Shown here: one piece after another, positions 33,104 to 42,368 of the stretch
How the letters are laid out: the number at the start of each line of letters is the position of its first letter
Position numbering within the stretch: position 1 is the first letter of the stretch
NCBI RefSeq assembly: GCF_001997295.1
Contig: NZ_CP019605.1
Span: 1,674,001 to 1,738,000, forward strand
Direction of reading: 5' to 3'
Length of the DNA: 64,000 bases
DNA from: Tessaracoccus flavus
GTDB taxonomy: Bacteria > Actinomycetota > Actinomycetes > Propionibacteriales > Propionibacteriaceae
Program-made: the position numbers and the translations under genes
The notes under the pieces: model-generated
The model's input: the letters and a program-made list of their open reading frames with translations, nothing else
What the model was told of the DNA's origin: nothing
Databases searched by the model: none

Positions 33104-34156
33104 ATGACTTCCAGCAACATTGCGGTGATCGGCGGCGACGGGATCGGCCCCGAGGTGACCGCCGAGGCGCTCAAGGCGCTGACGGCCGTCGCAGGCGCCG
33201 ACGCCTTCAACTTCGTCCACTACGACCTCGGCGCCGAGCGCTGGCAGCGCACCGGCGAGGTGCTGCCCGACTCGGTCCTCGATGAGCTGAAGGGCGTCGA
33301 CGCGATCGTGCTGGGCGCCGTCGGCGCCGCCCCCGGCTCCAAGGCGATCCCGAGCGGGCTATTGGAGCGCGGGCTCCTGCTGAAGCTCCGCTTCGCGTTC
33401 GATCACGCGGTCAACCTGCGCCCCTCGAAGCTCTACCCCGGCGTGCCCACTCCCCTGGCCCCGCGCATCGTCGACGGCAAGACCGTCGACTTCGTCGTCG
33501 TCCGGGAGGGCACCGAGGGCCTCTACTGCGGCAACGGCGGCGCCGTGCGCGTCGGCACCCCGCACGAACTCGCCACCGAGGTGTCGGTCAACACCGCCTA
33601 CGGCGTCGAACGCGTCGTCCGCGACGCCTACCGCCGCGCCCAGGCGCGCCGCGGCCACCTCACGCTACTGCACAAGCACAACGTGCTGGTCAACGCCGGC
33701 AGCCTGTGGAACCGCATCTTCACCGAGGTCGGTCAGGAGTTCCCCGACGTCGAGCAGAAGTACCTGCACATCGACGCCGCGATGATCGCGCTGGTCGTCG
33801 ACCCCAGCCAGTTCGACGTCATCGTCACCGACAACCTGTTCGGCGACATCGTCACCGACCTCGCGGCAGCAGTGACAGGCGGCATCGGCCTGGCCGCGTC
33901 GGCCAACATCAACCCGACCGGTGAGTACCCGTCGATGTTCGAGCCCGTCCACGGCTCGGCCCCCGACATCGCTGGCCAGGGCATCGCCGACCCCACCGCC
34001 GCCATCTCCTCGATGGCGCTGCTGCTCGACCACCTCGGCAAGCCCGAGCTCGCCAAGCGGATCGACGACGCGGTGACCGCCGACATCGAAGCCCGCGGCT
34101 CCGAGAAGCTCGGCACTGTGGAGATCGGCGACAGGATCGCCGCCCGGCTCGCCTGA
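33104..34156 (+). CDS. leuB: 3-isopropylmalate dehydrogenase
   Basis: A 350-residue beta-decarboxylating dehydrogenase for the third step of leucine synthesis; in the citramalate route the same enzyme oxidises methylmalate, consistent with divergence from cim[20 protein letters not shown] opens the protein and [20 protein letters not shown] holds the metal-binding Asp residues. [13 protein letters not shown] [15 protein letters not shown] lies in the middle. The ATG at 33104 is chosen over the in-frame ATG at 33095. Family alternatives (tartrate dehydrogenase) are less likely by context. Confidence 0.92.
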   Translation: MTSSNIAVIGGDGIGPEVTAEALKALTAVAGADAFNFVHYDLGAERWQRTGEVLPDSVLDELKGVDAIVLGAVGAAPGSKAIPSGLLERGLLLKLRFAFDHAVNLRPSKLYPGVPTPLAPRIVDGKTVDFVVVREGTEGLYCGNGGAVRVGTPHELATEVSVNTAYGVERVVRDAYRRAQARRGHLTLLHKHNVLVNAGSLWNRIFTEVGQEFPDVEQKYLHIDAAMIALVVDPSQFDVIVTDNLFGDIVTDLAAAVTGGIGLAASANINPTGEYPSMFEPVHGSAPDIAGQGIADPTAAISSMALLLDHLGKPELAKRIDDAVTADIEARGSEKLGTVEIGDRIAARLA

Positions 34157-34179
34157 ACCGGGATCTCCCGACAGGAGGG

Positions 34180-35880
34180 TCAGAGAAGCTCCGTCAGCTC
34201 CCCTGAGGCGAGGGCGTGCGCGGCTTCCCGTGCCTCGTCCGGGGAGTCGGCGGCCCGAGCGGCCTCGGCCATCCGCCGGCAGTCAGCTGCCGTGTGGAGG
34301 GAGAGGGCGTAGCGGACCATGGGCACCCGTTGGGGGGCCATGGAGAGACTCGCCACACCGAGGCCCGCGAGGACCAGCGCCATGAGCGGATCGCCGGCGG
34401 ATTCCCCGCAGACCCCGACGGGTTTCCCGGCGACGCGCCCGCCCTCACAGGCGACGGCGACCATGTCCAGCACGGCCGGTTGCCACGGGTCGAGCAGGTC
34501 GGACAGCTCCCCCACCATGCGGTCGGCGGCCATCGTGTACTGCGCAAGGTCGTTCGTGCCCAGGCTGGCGAAGTCGGTCACCTTAAGGATGTGCTGCGCG
34601 CGCAGCGCGGACGACGGCACCTCCATCATCACGCCCGCCGTGGGCAGTCCGGCGTCGTGGGCGCGACGGGTGAACCAGGCCGCTTCACTCGTGGTGGCCA
34701 CCATCGGGGCCATCACCTTCACGTCCGCGCCGGTCTCGGCGGCGGCGAGAGCCAAGGCCGCCAGTTGGTCGTCGAGCAGGTCCTCGCGCTCCCGCATCAG
34801 CCGCAGGCCCCGACGCCCCAACGCCGGGTTCGGCTCCGGCCCGAGGTCGGCGAACGCCAGCGGCTTGTCGGCGCCCGCGTCCAGGGTGCGCACCGTGACG
34901 GGACGCTCCCCGAACGGCGCGAGGATCCGGACGTACTCGGCCGCCTGCTGCTCCACGGTGGGGGCGGTGCTGGCCGACAGGTGGAGGAACTCGGTGCGGA
35001 ACAGCCCGACGCCCTCGACGTCGGTCGCGCCGGCCAGTTCAGCGTCTGCGACGTTGCCGATATTGGCCAGCAGCATGACGGGGTGACCGTCGCTGGTCTG
35101 GCCCGGCCCCGTCAGCGTGGCGACCCGCTCCCGCGCGCGGGCCTTCTCGGCCCTGACCGCGAGCCAGGCGTCGTCGGGGTCGACGACCAGTTCTCCGCTA
35201 TCGCCGTCGATGCCGACGCGTGTCCCGTCGGTGAGCGACAGGGCACCCTGGGCCTGCACGATCGCGGGGATCCCCCGCTGCGACGCCAGGATCGCGGTGT
35301 GGCTGGTCCGCCCCCCGGCCTCGGTGACGATGCCCACCACCAGCGCGGGATCCATCATGGCGGTGTCGGCCGGGGCCAGGTCGTGGGCGATGACCACGCT
35401 AGGTTCGGTGAGCTCCGGCACCCCGGGCATCGGGCGGTCGAGCAGCACCGCCTCGGCGCGACGCCCCACATCCAGCAGGTCCGTGACCCGTTCCGCGAAG
35501 TAGCCCCCCAGCTCCTCGAACTGGGCGGCGTAGCCCTCCACCGCGGCGTGCAGCGCATGCGCTGGGCCCTGACTGCGCAGGTTCTCCTCGACGGCGTCGA
35601 GCAGACCCGGGTCGCGGGCGATGGCCGCTGCGGCGCCCAGCATCTCGGCGGCGTCACCGCTGAGGGAGGCTGCGGTGGCGTCGAGCTTGGCCGCCACCGT
35701 CTCCAGCGCGTCCCCGACCCGGGCGAGGTCGCCGGCGGGATCGGCCGAGGCCGCCTCGTCGGGCAGCGGTTCCGGCAGGGAGACCACGGCCACGACGCCC
35801 ACCGCGGACCCGCCGCTGACGCCCACGCCCGTCAGTGGGGCGACGACGTGCGCGCCGGGCATCTCAACGCTGTTGGTCAT
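34180..35880 (-). CDS. ptsI: phosphoenolpyruvate–protein phosphotransferase (PTS enzyme I)
   Basis: A 566-residue enzyme I that takes phosphate from PEP and passes it to HPr. The active-site His lies in GGRTSHTAILA; the PEP-binding barrel shows GLFRTEFLHL, RTLDAGADKPLAF and the C-terminal Cys in VGVCGESAGDP. ATG 35880 is chosen as it begins an enzyme I-like GVGVSGGSAVG segment. No HPr gene is adjacent. The first ~85 codons, the divergent promoter region and the start of the neighbouring GNAT gene recur at 6.6–7.1 kb as parts of two chimeric genes. Confidence 0.95.
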   Translation of the reverse strand: MTNSVEMPGAHVVAPLTGVGVSGGSAVGVVAVVSLPEPLPDEAASADPAGDLARVGDALETVAAKLDATAASLSGDAAEMLGAAAAIARDPGLLDAVEENLRSQGPAHALHAAVEGYAAQFEELGGYFAERVTDLLDVGRRAEAVLLDRPMPGVPELTEPSVVIAHDLAPADTAMMDPALVVGIVTEAGGRTSHTAILASQRGIPAIVQAQGALSLTDGTRVGIDGDSGELVVDPDDAWLAVRAEKARARERVATLTGPGQTSDGHPVMLLANIGNVADAELAGATDVEGVGLFRTEFLHLSASTAPTVEQQAAEYVRILAPFGERPVTVRTLDAGADKPLAFADLGPEPNPALGRRGLRLMREREDLLDDQLAALALAAAETGADVKVMAPMVATTSEAAWFTRRAHDAGLPTAGVMMEVPSSALRAQHILKVTDFASLGTNDLAQYTMAADRMVGELSDLLDPWQPAVLDMVAVACEGGRVAGKPVGVCGESAGDPLMALVLAGLGVASLSMAPQRVPMVRYALSLHTAADCRRMAEAARAADSPDEAREAAHALASGELTELL

Positions 35881-35974
35881 CTTCCCGAGTGTAACCACCG
35901 GCTGTGACCCGCGGGCCGCAGCGTGGTTCCGACGACAGGCGTTCAAACGAAGATCCGCGAGCGATACTGACTGT

Positions 35975-36562
35975 GTGGACACCGCCTACCCCATCCGCAC
36001 CGACCGCCTGCTCCTGCGACCCCTGCGCACTGAGGACGTGGACGTCATCGTGGCCTACCGCAACCACCCCGCCGTCAGCGCGCTGCAGGATTGGGAGCTG
36101 CCCGTCACGCGGGATCGCGTGGAGCGACAGGTGGCCGAGACGTGGGTGGACTTGGAGCCCGGGGATTCACGCAACATCGGCATCGAATTCGACGGCGAGC
36201 TCATCGGCGACGTCTACGTCGGTCTCGACGAGCACAACCGGCCAGGTGAGGATGGGGTCGCGGAGATCGGCTTCACCCTCCGGCCCGAGTACCAGGGGAA
36301 GGGCTGCGCCACCGAGGCCGCCGCAGCGGTGGTGGACGACCTCGTATCGCGGCTCGGCTGCCACCGCATCGTCGCGCAGCTCTCGCCGCAGAACGACGCG
36401 TCGAAGCGGGTGCTGGAGCGGCTGGGCATGCGGCCAGAGTCGCTGGCGCCGAAGTCGTACTGGTGGCGCGGGCAGTGGGACGACAACCTCGTCTACGCCA
36501 TGAGCGCCGACGACTGGCTGGACCGCGGTGCTCAGCGCCGTCTTCCGACCGATTCACCCTGA
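35975..36562 (+). CDS. RimJ/RimL-type GNAT acetyltransferase
   Basis: A 195-residue GNAT enzyme. TDRLLLRPLRTEDVD is the first strand, EIGFTLRPEYQGKGCATEAA the acetyl-CoA pyrophosphate-binding motif A, and HRIVAQLSPQNDASKRVLER the following strand-helix typical of RimJ/RimL. GTG 35975 is chosen to match the GTG start of its truncated copy at 6962. The gene is divergent from ptsI. The substrate (small molecule or protein N-terminus) is unknown. Confidence 0.9.
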   Translation: MDTAYPIRTDRLLLRPLRTEDVDVIVAYRNHPAVSALQDWELPVTRDRVERQVAETWVDLEPGDSRNIGIEFDGELIGDVYVGLDEHNRPGEDGVAEIGFTLRPEYQGKGCATEAAAAVVDDLVSRLGCHRIVAQLSPQNDASKRVLERLGMRPESLAPKSYWWRGQWDDNLVYAMSADDWLDRGAQRRLPTDSP

Positions 36563-36699
36563 GAAAACGTATCGCGACCGTCATGTAGGGGCTGGCACAT
36601 CGTTTCTTCAGGATGAACAAACGGCCCGGCCATCCGCGCCGGACATGGCGGGCCATTCGACGCGCCACCGTGGGTCAGGGAAGGCTGTTTCCCAGGTGA

Positions 36700-36970
36700 G
36701 GGGGTCGGGGTGAGCCCCGAAACGCCAACGCAGAGACCGAAACGCCAACGTGGATCGGAACTCGCCGACGATAACCGTCGACGCCCCTGATATCTCGGGG
36801 GCGTCGATGGGTTCCGGGGGCGTGTGGTTGTGGTCGTTGGCGTTCCGGTGAAACCGTTGGCGTTCCGGTGAAACCGTTGGCGTTGCGGTGGAACCGTTGG
36901 CGTTGCGGTCTCTGCGTTGGCGTTCCGGTGAAACCGTCGGCTCAAGGCTGACCTCCAGGTGAGGGAACGT
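36700..36970. repeat. phased 9-mer palindromic element, copy 2
   Basis: AACGCCAAC at 36721 and 36741; central hairpin TCGACGCCCC…GGGGCGTCGA (36778–36807); GTTGGCGTT at 36836, 36856, 36876, 36896 and 36916, all exactly 20 bp apart, plus a decayed copy at 36936. Both ends carry a CCAGGTGAGGG motif. It sits between the convergent GNAT and ilvC genes. No coding potential is supported. Confidence 0.9.
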
Positions 36971-36983
36971 GGAGGAGACCAAA

Positions 36984-37013
36984 GCGCCCCCACCGATTAC
37001 TCGGTGGGGGCGC
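36984..37013. terminator. intrinsic terminator after ilvC
   Basis: GCGCCCCCACCGA–TTAC–TCGGTGGGGGCGC is a perfect 13-bp stem with a 4-nt loop, 15 bp past the ilvC stop. On the minus strand it is followed by TTTGG. Confidence 0.85.
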
Positions 37014-37028
37014 CTCTCAACGCTTGGA

Positions 37029-38069
<1,041 letters not shown>

Positions 38070-38081
38070 CTAGTTGGGTTT

Positions 38082-38585
38082 CTACTTGGACTTCTCGGCC
38101 AGGACCTTGGCGCCGCGCCCCAGCGCGACCTGCCCCGACTGAACGAGTTCGATGACGCCGTGGGGCGTGAGCATCTCCAGCAGCGCCGTCAGCTTCTCCT
38201 GGCTGCCGGTGGCCTCGATGGTGATGGTGTCGGCCGACACGTCGACGGCCTTCCCGCGGAACAGGCTGACCACGTCGATGACCTGGCTGCGGGTGCCGAC
38301 GTCGGCACGCACCTTGACCAGCATCATCTCCCGCAGCACCGCGCTGGGGCCGAGCTCCAGCACCTTGCGCACCTCGATGAGCTTGTTGAGCTGCTTGACG
38401 ATCTGCTCGAGCGCGGCGTCGTCCTCCACCTGAGCCACGACTGTCATGCGCGACACCTGGTCGCGCTCCGTGGGGCCGACGGCGAGGCTCTGGATGTTGA
38501 ATCCGCGCCGCGAGAACAGCGCCGCGATGCGGGTCAGGACGCCTGGCTTGTTGGAGACCAGGATCGACAGGGTGTGGGTGTTCAC
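38082..38585 (-). CDS. ilvN: acetolactate synthase regulatory (small) subunit
   Basis: A 167-residue regulatory subunit. The N-terminal ACT domain ([35 protein letters not shown]) binds valine for feedback inhibition and the C-terminal ALS_ss_C domain follows. GTG 38585 overlaps the ilvB stop (GTGA), so the subunits are translationally coupled. Confidence 0.95.
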   Translation of the reverse strand: MNTHTLSILVSNKPGVLTRIAALFSRRGFNIQSLAVGPTERDQVSRMTVVAQVEDDAALEQIVKQLNKLIEVRKVLELGPSAVLREMMLVKVRADVGTRSQVIDVVSLFRGKAVDVSADTITIEATGSQEKLTALLEMLTPHGVIELVQSGQVALGRGAKVLAEKSK

Positions 38586-40324
38586 AGCACTTCCTCTTCC
38601 CATTCGGGGGCCATGTTGCGGGCCACGATGATCTCGTCGTTGCTGACGCCGGCGGGCACCATCGGCCACACCATCGCGTCCTTGTGCACGACGAACTCGA
38701 CGACGACCGGGCGGTCGTTGATCTCGAGCGCCTGCTGGATGGCAGCCTCCATCTCCACCTCGTTGGTGGCGCGGAGCCCGACGCAGCCCATGGCTTCAGC
38801 GAGCATCGGGAAGTTGGGCAGCGACTCGGTCATGAGATCGGTGTTGGAGTAGCGGCCCTCGTAGAAGAGGGACTGCCACTGGCGCACCATGCCCAGCGCG
38901 TGGTTGTTGATGACTGCGATCTTGATCGGGATGTTGTTGATCGCACAGGTGACCAGCTCCTGGTTGGTCATCTGGAAGCAGCCGTCGCCGTCGATGCCCC
39001 AGACCGTGGCATCCGGGTTGGCGACCTTCGCCCCCATCGCGGCCGGCACGCAGAACCCCATGGTCCCGGCGCCGCCGGAGTTGAGCCACACGTTCGGGTG
39101 CTCGTGCGGCAGGAAGTGCGCGGCCCACATCTGGTGCTGACCCACCCCGGTGACGTAGATCGAGTCGCTGGGGCTCAGCTGCCCGATCCGCTGGACCACC
39201 TCCTGGGGCGACAGGCGACCGTCGGGCGCCTCCTCCCAGCGCGGCTGGTACCGAGCCTTCATCGACGTCAACTGCCTGCGCCAGGCGTCTGCCTCGGGAG
39301 CCGGGTAGGCCTCGATGGCCTCATTCAGCTGCCGCAGCGTCTCCTTGACGTCACCGACGATCGGGATGTCGACCGGCTTGTTCTTGCCGATCTCGGCCGG
39401 GTCGATGTCGGCGTGGATGATCTTGGCGCCGGTGGCGAAGCTGTCGAGCTTTCCGGTGACGCGGTCGTCGAAGCGCGTGCCGAGAGCGATAAGCAGGTCC
39501 GACTTCTGCAGGGCGCCGACGGCGGCGACGGTGCCGTGCATGCCGGGCATGCCCATGTTCAGCTCGTGGCTGTCGGGGAAGACTCCGCGCGCCATCAGCG
39601 TCGTGACGACGGGGATGTGGGTCTTCTCGACGAACTCGGCGAGCTCGGCCGACGCGCGGGCGCTCATCACGCCGCCGCCGACGTAGAGCACCGGGCGCTT
39701 GGACTCGGAGATCATCTTGGCCGCGGCCCGGATCTGCCGCGAGTGCGGGCGGATCGTCGGCTTGTAGCCGGGCAGGTCGAGCTCGGTCGGCCAGATGAAC
39801 GGCGCGGTGGCGACGAGGGCGTCTTTCGCGATGTCGACGAGCACCGGACCCGGGCGACCCGTGCCGGCGATGTGGAACGCCTCTTGGATCGCCAGCGGGA
39901 TGTCGCGCACGTCCTTGATGAGGAAGCTGTGCTTCGTGATCGGCATCGTGATGCCCCGGATGTCAGCCTCCTGGAACGCGTCGGTGCCGATCGCGTGGCT
40001 GTTGACCTGGCCGGTGATCGCCACGAGCGGCGTGGAGTCCATGTAGGCGTTGGCGATGGGGGTCACGAGGTTGGTCGCCCCCGGGCCGGACGTCGCGATG
40101 CAGACGCCGACGCGGCCAGAGCTCATCGCGTAGCCCTCAGCGGCGTGGCCCGCGCCCTGCTCGTGGCGCACCAGGATGTGGCGGATCTTCGAGTCGTAGA
40201 GCGGGTCGTAGGCAGGCAGAATCGCGCCGCCGGGGATCCCGAACGCTACATCGACACCCATCCGTTCGAGCGACTCGACGAGTGCCTGGGCTCCCGTCAT
40301 GACCTGACCGTCTTTGTCTGTCAT
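38582..40324 (-). CDS. ilvB: acetolactate synthase catalytic (large) subunit
   Basis: A 580-residue thiamine-diphosphate enzyme making acetolactate and acetohydroxybutyrate. The catalytic Glu lies in [13 protein letters not shown], the FAD domain is in the middle ([15 protein letters not shown]), and the TPP/Mg motif [16 protein letters not shown] lies near the C-terminus. ATG 40324 is chosen for the GGAAGGGAG site just upstream. It leads ilvBNC and is preceded by a leader peptide and terminator-like structure, implying attenuation by branched-chain amino acids. Confidence 0.97.
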   Translation of the reverse strand: MTDKDGQVMTGAQALVESLERMGVDVAFGIPGGAILPAYDPLYDSKIRHILVRHEQGAGHAAEGYAMSSGRVGVCIATSGPGATNLVTPIANAYMDSTPLVAITGQVNSHAIGTDAFQEADIRGITMPITKHSFLIKDVRDIPLAIQEAFHIAGTGRPGPVLVDIAKDALVATAPFIWPTELDLPGYKPTIRPHSRQIRAAAKMISESKRPVLYVGGGVMSARASAELAEFVEKTHIPVVTTLMARGVFPDSHELNMGMPGMHGTVAAVGALQKSDLLIALGTRFDDRVTGKLDSFATGAKIIHADIDPAEIGKNKPVDIPIVGDVKETLRQLNEAIEAYPAPEADAWRRQLTSMKARYQPRWEEAPDGRLSPQEVVQRIGQLSPSDSIYVTGVGQHQMWAAHFLPHEHPNVWLNSGGAGTMGFCVPAAMGAKVANPDATVWGIDGDGCFQMTNQELVTCAINNIPIKIAVINNHALGMVRQWQSLFYEGRYSNTDLMTESLPNFPMLAEAMGCVGLRATNEVEMEAAIQQALEINDRPVVVEFVVHKDAMVWPMVPAGVSNDEIIVARNMAPEWEEEVL

Positions 40325-40364
40325 GGCCCACTCCCTTCCGTAGATGCTGGCCCCTGATTCCAAG

Positions 40365-40400
40365 AAAAAACCCCCGCTGCCCGATGGGGCACACGAGGGA
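40365..40400 (-). promoter_or_regulatory. ilv attenuator (terminator-like hairpin with T-run)
   Basis: On the minus strand a G/C-rich hairpin (around GCCCCATCGGGCAGCGGGGG) is followed directly by six T residues, 40 bp before the ilvB start and about 30 bp after the leader-peptide stop. This is where a transcriptional attenuator is expected. Confidence 0.7.
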
Positions 40401-40428
40401 GCGCTTCGGAGAAAATTACCGAAAGCGC

Positions 40429-40458
40429 TTAGGGAATTACGAGCTGGCTGCTGGGCAT
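40429..40458 (-). CDS. ilvBNC leader peptide
   Basis: A 9-residue frame, MPSSQLVIP, with adjacent Leu-Val-Ile codons (CTC GTA ATT) followed by TAA. It lies between the ilvB promoter side and an attenuator-like hairpin. Ribosome stalling at these codons when charged branched-chain tRNAs are scarce would favour an antiterminator. Start context is weak (AAGGTTG). Leader peptides of this size are known before ilvBNC in actinobacteria. Confidence 0.7.
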   Translation of the reverse strand: MPSSQLVIP

Positions 40459-40521
40459 GGGTCAACCTTCGCCGTTGACGCGCCCGCTGTCAAGCAACGC
40501 GCAACCGCGTTCCGACATATA

Positions 40522-40558
40522 AGACGGCGGGCCGGGTGTTATACCCGGCCCGCCGTCT
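40522..40558. terminator. perfect GC-rich hairpin
   Basis: AGACGGCGGGCCGGGT–GTTAT–ACCCGGCCCGCCGTCT is a perfect 16-bp stem, 13 bp beyond the stop of the membrane-protein gene. It should insulate that gene from ilvB. Confidence 0.8.
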
Positions 40559-40571
40559 GGTGACGTCTGCG

Positions 40572-41069
40572 TCAGTGGCGCACAGCCGCGCCGTCGGCCA
40601 CGTACTCGCGGTTGCGGATCGTGGTCAGTGCCCAGCCGATGAGGCCGAGGATCAGACCCAGGCCCATGACGAGCGCCGACACGCCGTAGGCGATGACGGA
40701 GCTGAACAGCGACGAACGAAGGAAGGAGGCGTTCATCATCGTCGCGCGCTGAGCCTGGTACTCCTCCGCCTTGGCCTCGTCGCCAGCCTCGCGTGCTTCG
40801 TTAGCCAGCGTGCCAAGCGTGGCGTACGTTTCGCCGCCGGAACCTTCAAGTGCGTGCACGTTGATGATGTCCGCCTGGGCGTAGGCGCTCAGCGGGCCGC
40901 CGACCTTCTCGCCGGCGTAGGCGCCGCCCATGAACTCCGAGTCGCCGGGAACCGTGATGTTCTCGGCCTTGAGCTGCGAGGTGACGACACCCCACGTGAT
41001 GGCGCCGGCCACGATCATGATGAGCCCGGCGATGATCGACACGATGCCGACGATTTTGGTGGCCTTCAT
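40572..41069 (-). CDS. hypothetical two-helix membrane protein (LigA-like annotation group)
   Basis: A 165-residue protein with an N-terminal membrane helix (IVGIVSIIAGLIMIVAGAIT), an outside loop of ~85 residues containing DSEFMGGAYAGEKVGGPLSA, and a C-terminal helix (VSALVMGLGLILGLIGWAL). ATG 41069 with an AAGGGTCC site upstream gives the best N-terminus. This group is sometimes labelled 'aromatic ring-opening dioxygenase LigA', which nothing in the sequence supports. An imperfect palindrome AGGGTTAGG–TATT–CCTACCCT near 41130 could be an operator. Confidence 0.75.
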   Translation of the reverse strand: MKATKIVGIVSIIAGLIMIVAGAITWGVVTSQLKAENITVPGDSEFMGGAYAGEKVGGPLSAYAQADIINVHALEGSGGETYATLGTLANEAREAGDEAKAEEYQAQRATMMNASFLRSSLFSSVIAYGVSALVMGLGLILGLIGWALTTIRNREYVADGAAVRH

Positions 41070-41187
41070 TAGAGGACCCTTTCCGTTTGCGTAGGACGCG
41101 TCCACGTCCTCTTGGGATACCACACTAGGGTTAGGTATTCCTACCCTTACCAGGGGGTGGTATTACCCTCTACGACAGCGTGTCATA

Positions 41188-41580
41188 TTATGCGCGGATT
41201 TTCTCCCGCACGTCGTCCAGATCCGCAATGACCTCGGCCTTCATGTTGCCGACTCCGGGGTTGCTCGCCCAACGCGGCAGCACATGCACGTGGGCGTGGA
41301 ACACTTCCTGCCCCGACGCGGCACCCGCGTTCGACACGACGTTGCAGGCATCCGCGCCTAACTTGTCGATCAACAGCCGACCCACCCGCGCGACTGCGGG
41401 CGCGATCTCGGCGAGCACGTCGTCGTCGGCGAGGACATCGGCGATGTGGCGCTTGGGGACGACGAGAGTGTGGCCCTCCTGCCAGGGCGAGATGTCGAGG
41501 AACGCGAACGCCACCTCATCCTCGTAGACCTTCTTCGACGGTATCTCCCCCGCGGCGATCTTGCAGAACAGACAGTCCAT
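41188..41580 (-). CDS. HIT family (histidine triad) nucleotide hydrolase
   Basis: A 130-residue HIT protein. Zinc-site Cys pair in CLFCKIAAG at the N-terminus, and the catalytic triad HAHVHVLPRW. Hint-like enzymes hydrolyse AMP/GMP-linked substrates. It follows hisF by 8 bp on the same strand. Confidence 0.93.
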   Translation of the reverse strand: MDCLFCKIAAGEIPSKKVYEDEVAFAFLDISPWQEGHTLVVPKRHIADVLADDDVLAEIAPAVARVGRLLIDKLGADACNVVSNAGAASGQEVFHAHVHVLPRWASNPGVGNMKAEVIADLDDVREKIRA

Positions 41581-41588
41581 GGCTCCTC

Positions 41589-42350
41589 CTAGCGGACCTC
41601 GAAACCTGCGGTGCGCAGGCCGTCCTTGACTTCAGCGACGGTGAGGCTCTGGTAGTGGAAGACGCTCGCCGCAAGCACCGCGTCGGCGCCAGCCCTGGCC
41701 GCCTCGACGAAGTGCTCGACGGTGCCCGCCCCGCCCGAGGCGATGAGGGGCACGTCCACCACCTGCCGCACTGCGGTCAGCATCTCGATGTCGAAGCCAT
41801 CGGTGGTGCCGTCGGCGTCCATCGAGTTGAGGAGGATCTCCCCGACCCCGCGGTCGCAGGCCTCGCGTGCCCACTCGATCGCGTCGACGCCGGCCGACCG
41901 GCGGCCGCCGTGCGTCGTGACGCCGAACCCCGACGGCATACCGGGCTCGCGACGGGCGTCGACCGACAGTACGAGCACCTGGTTGCCGAAGACCCGGGCG
42001 ATCTCGTCGATGACGCCCGGCCGGGCCAGCGCGCCGGTGTTGATGCCCACTTTGTCGGCCCCGGCCCGGAGCAGCAGGTCGACGTCGGAGACCTCGCGCA
42101 CCCCACCGCCGACGGTCAACGGGATGAAGACGGTCTCGGCGCAGCGCGCGACCATCTCGCGCGTGGTGGCGCGTCCGTCGGAGGAGGCGGAGATGTCGAG
42201 GAACGTCAGTTCGTCGGCGCCGTCGGCGGAGTACTTGGCGGCCAGCTCGACGGGGTCCCCGGCGTCGCGGAGGTTCGTGAAGTTGACGCCCTTGACCACC
42301 CTGCCGTCGTGGACGTCCAGGCAGGGGATCACTCTCAACGCAACGGCCAT
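41589..42350 (-). CDS. hisF: imidazole glycerol phosphate synthase cyclase subunit
   Basis: A 253-residue TIM barrel working with HisH in histidine synthesis. The first strand [19 protein letters not shown] holds the catalytic Asp, [20 protein letters not shown] and [19 protein letters not shown] [15 protein letters not shown] the second Asp and phosphate loops, and [16 protein letters not shown] the last. No other his genes are in the window. Confidence 0.96.
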   Translation of the reverse strand: MAVALRVIPCLDVHDGRVVKGVNFTNLRDAGDPVELAAKYSADGADELTFLDISASSDGRATTREMVARCAETVFIPLTVGGGVREVSDVDLLLRAGADKVGINTGALARPGVIDEIARVFGNQVLVLSVDARREPGMPSGFGVTTHGGRRSAGVDAIEWAREACDRGVGEILLNSMDADGTTDGFDIEMLTAVRQVVDVPLIASGGAGTVEHFVEAARAGADAVLAASVFHYQSLTVAEVKDGLRTAGFEVR

Positions 42351-42368
42351 GCGTGCCAGGCTATCTGG

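Noticed and set aside
34180..35982. Upstream start for ptsI near 35982 giving a longer N-terminus
   Set aside because: The extra residues overlap the divergent GNAT start and do not resemble enzyme I; ATG 35880 begins the conserved part and matches the copied block.
40522..40558. Operator for ilvB
   Set aside because: The perfect 16-bp GC-rich stem just after the membrane-protein stop is better explained as a terminator.
40572..41069. Aromatic ring-opening dioxygenase LigA
   Set aside because: The protein is a small two-helix membrane protein with no dioxygenase motifs; that label is a known mis-annotation pattern.
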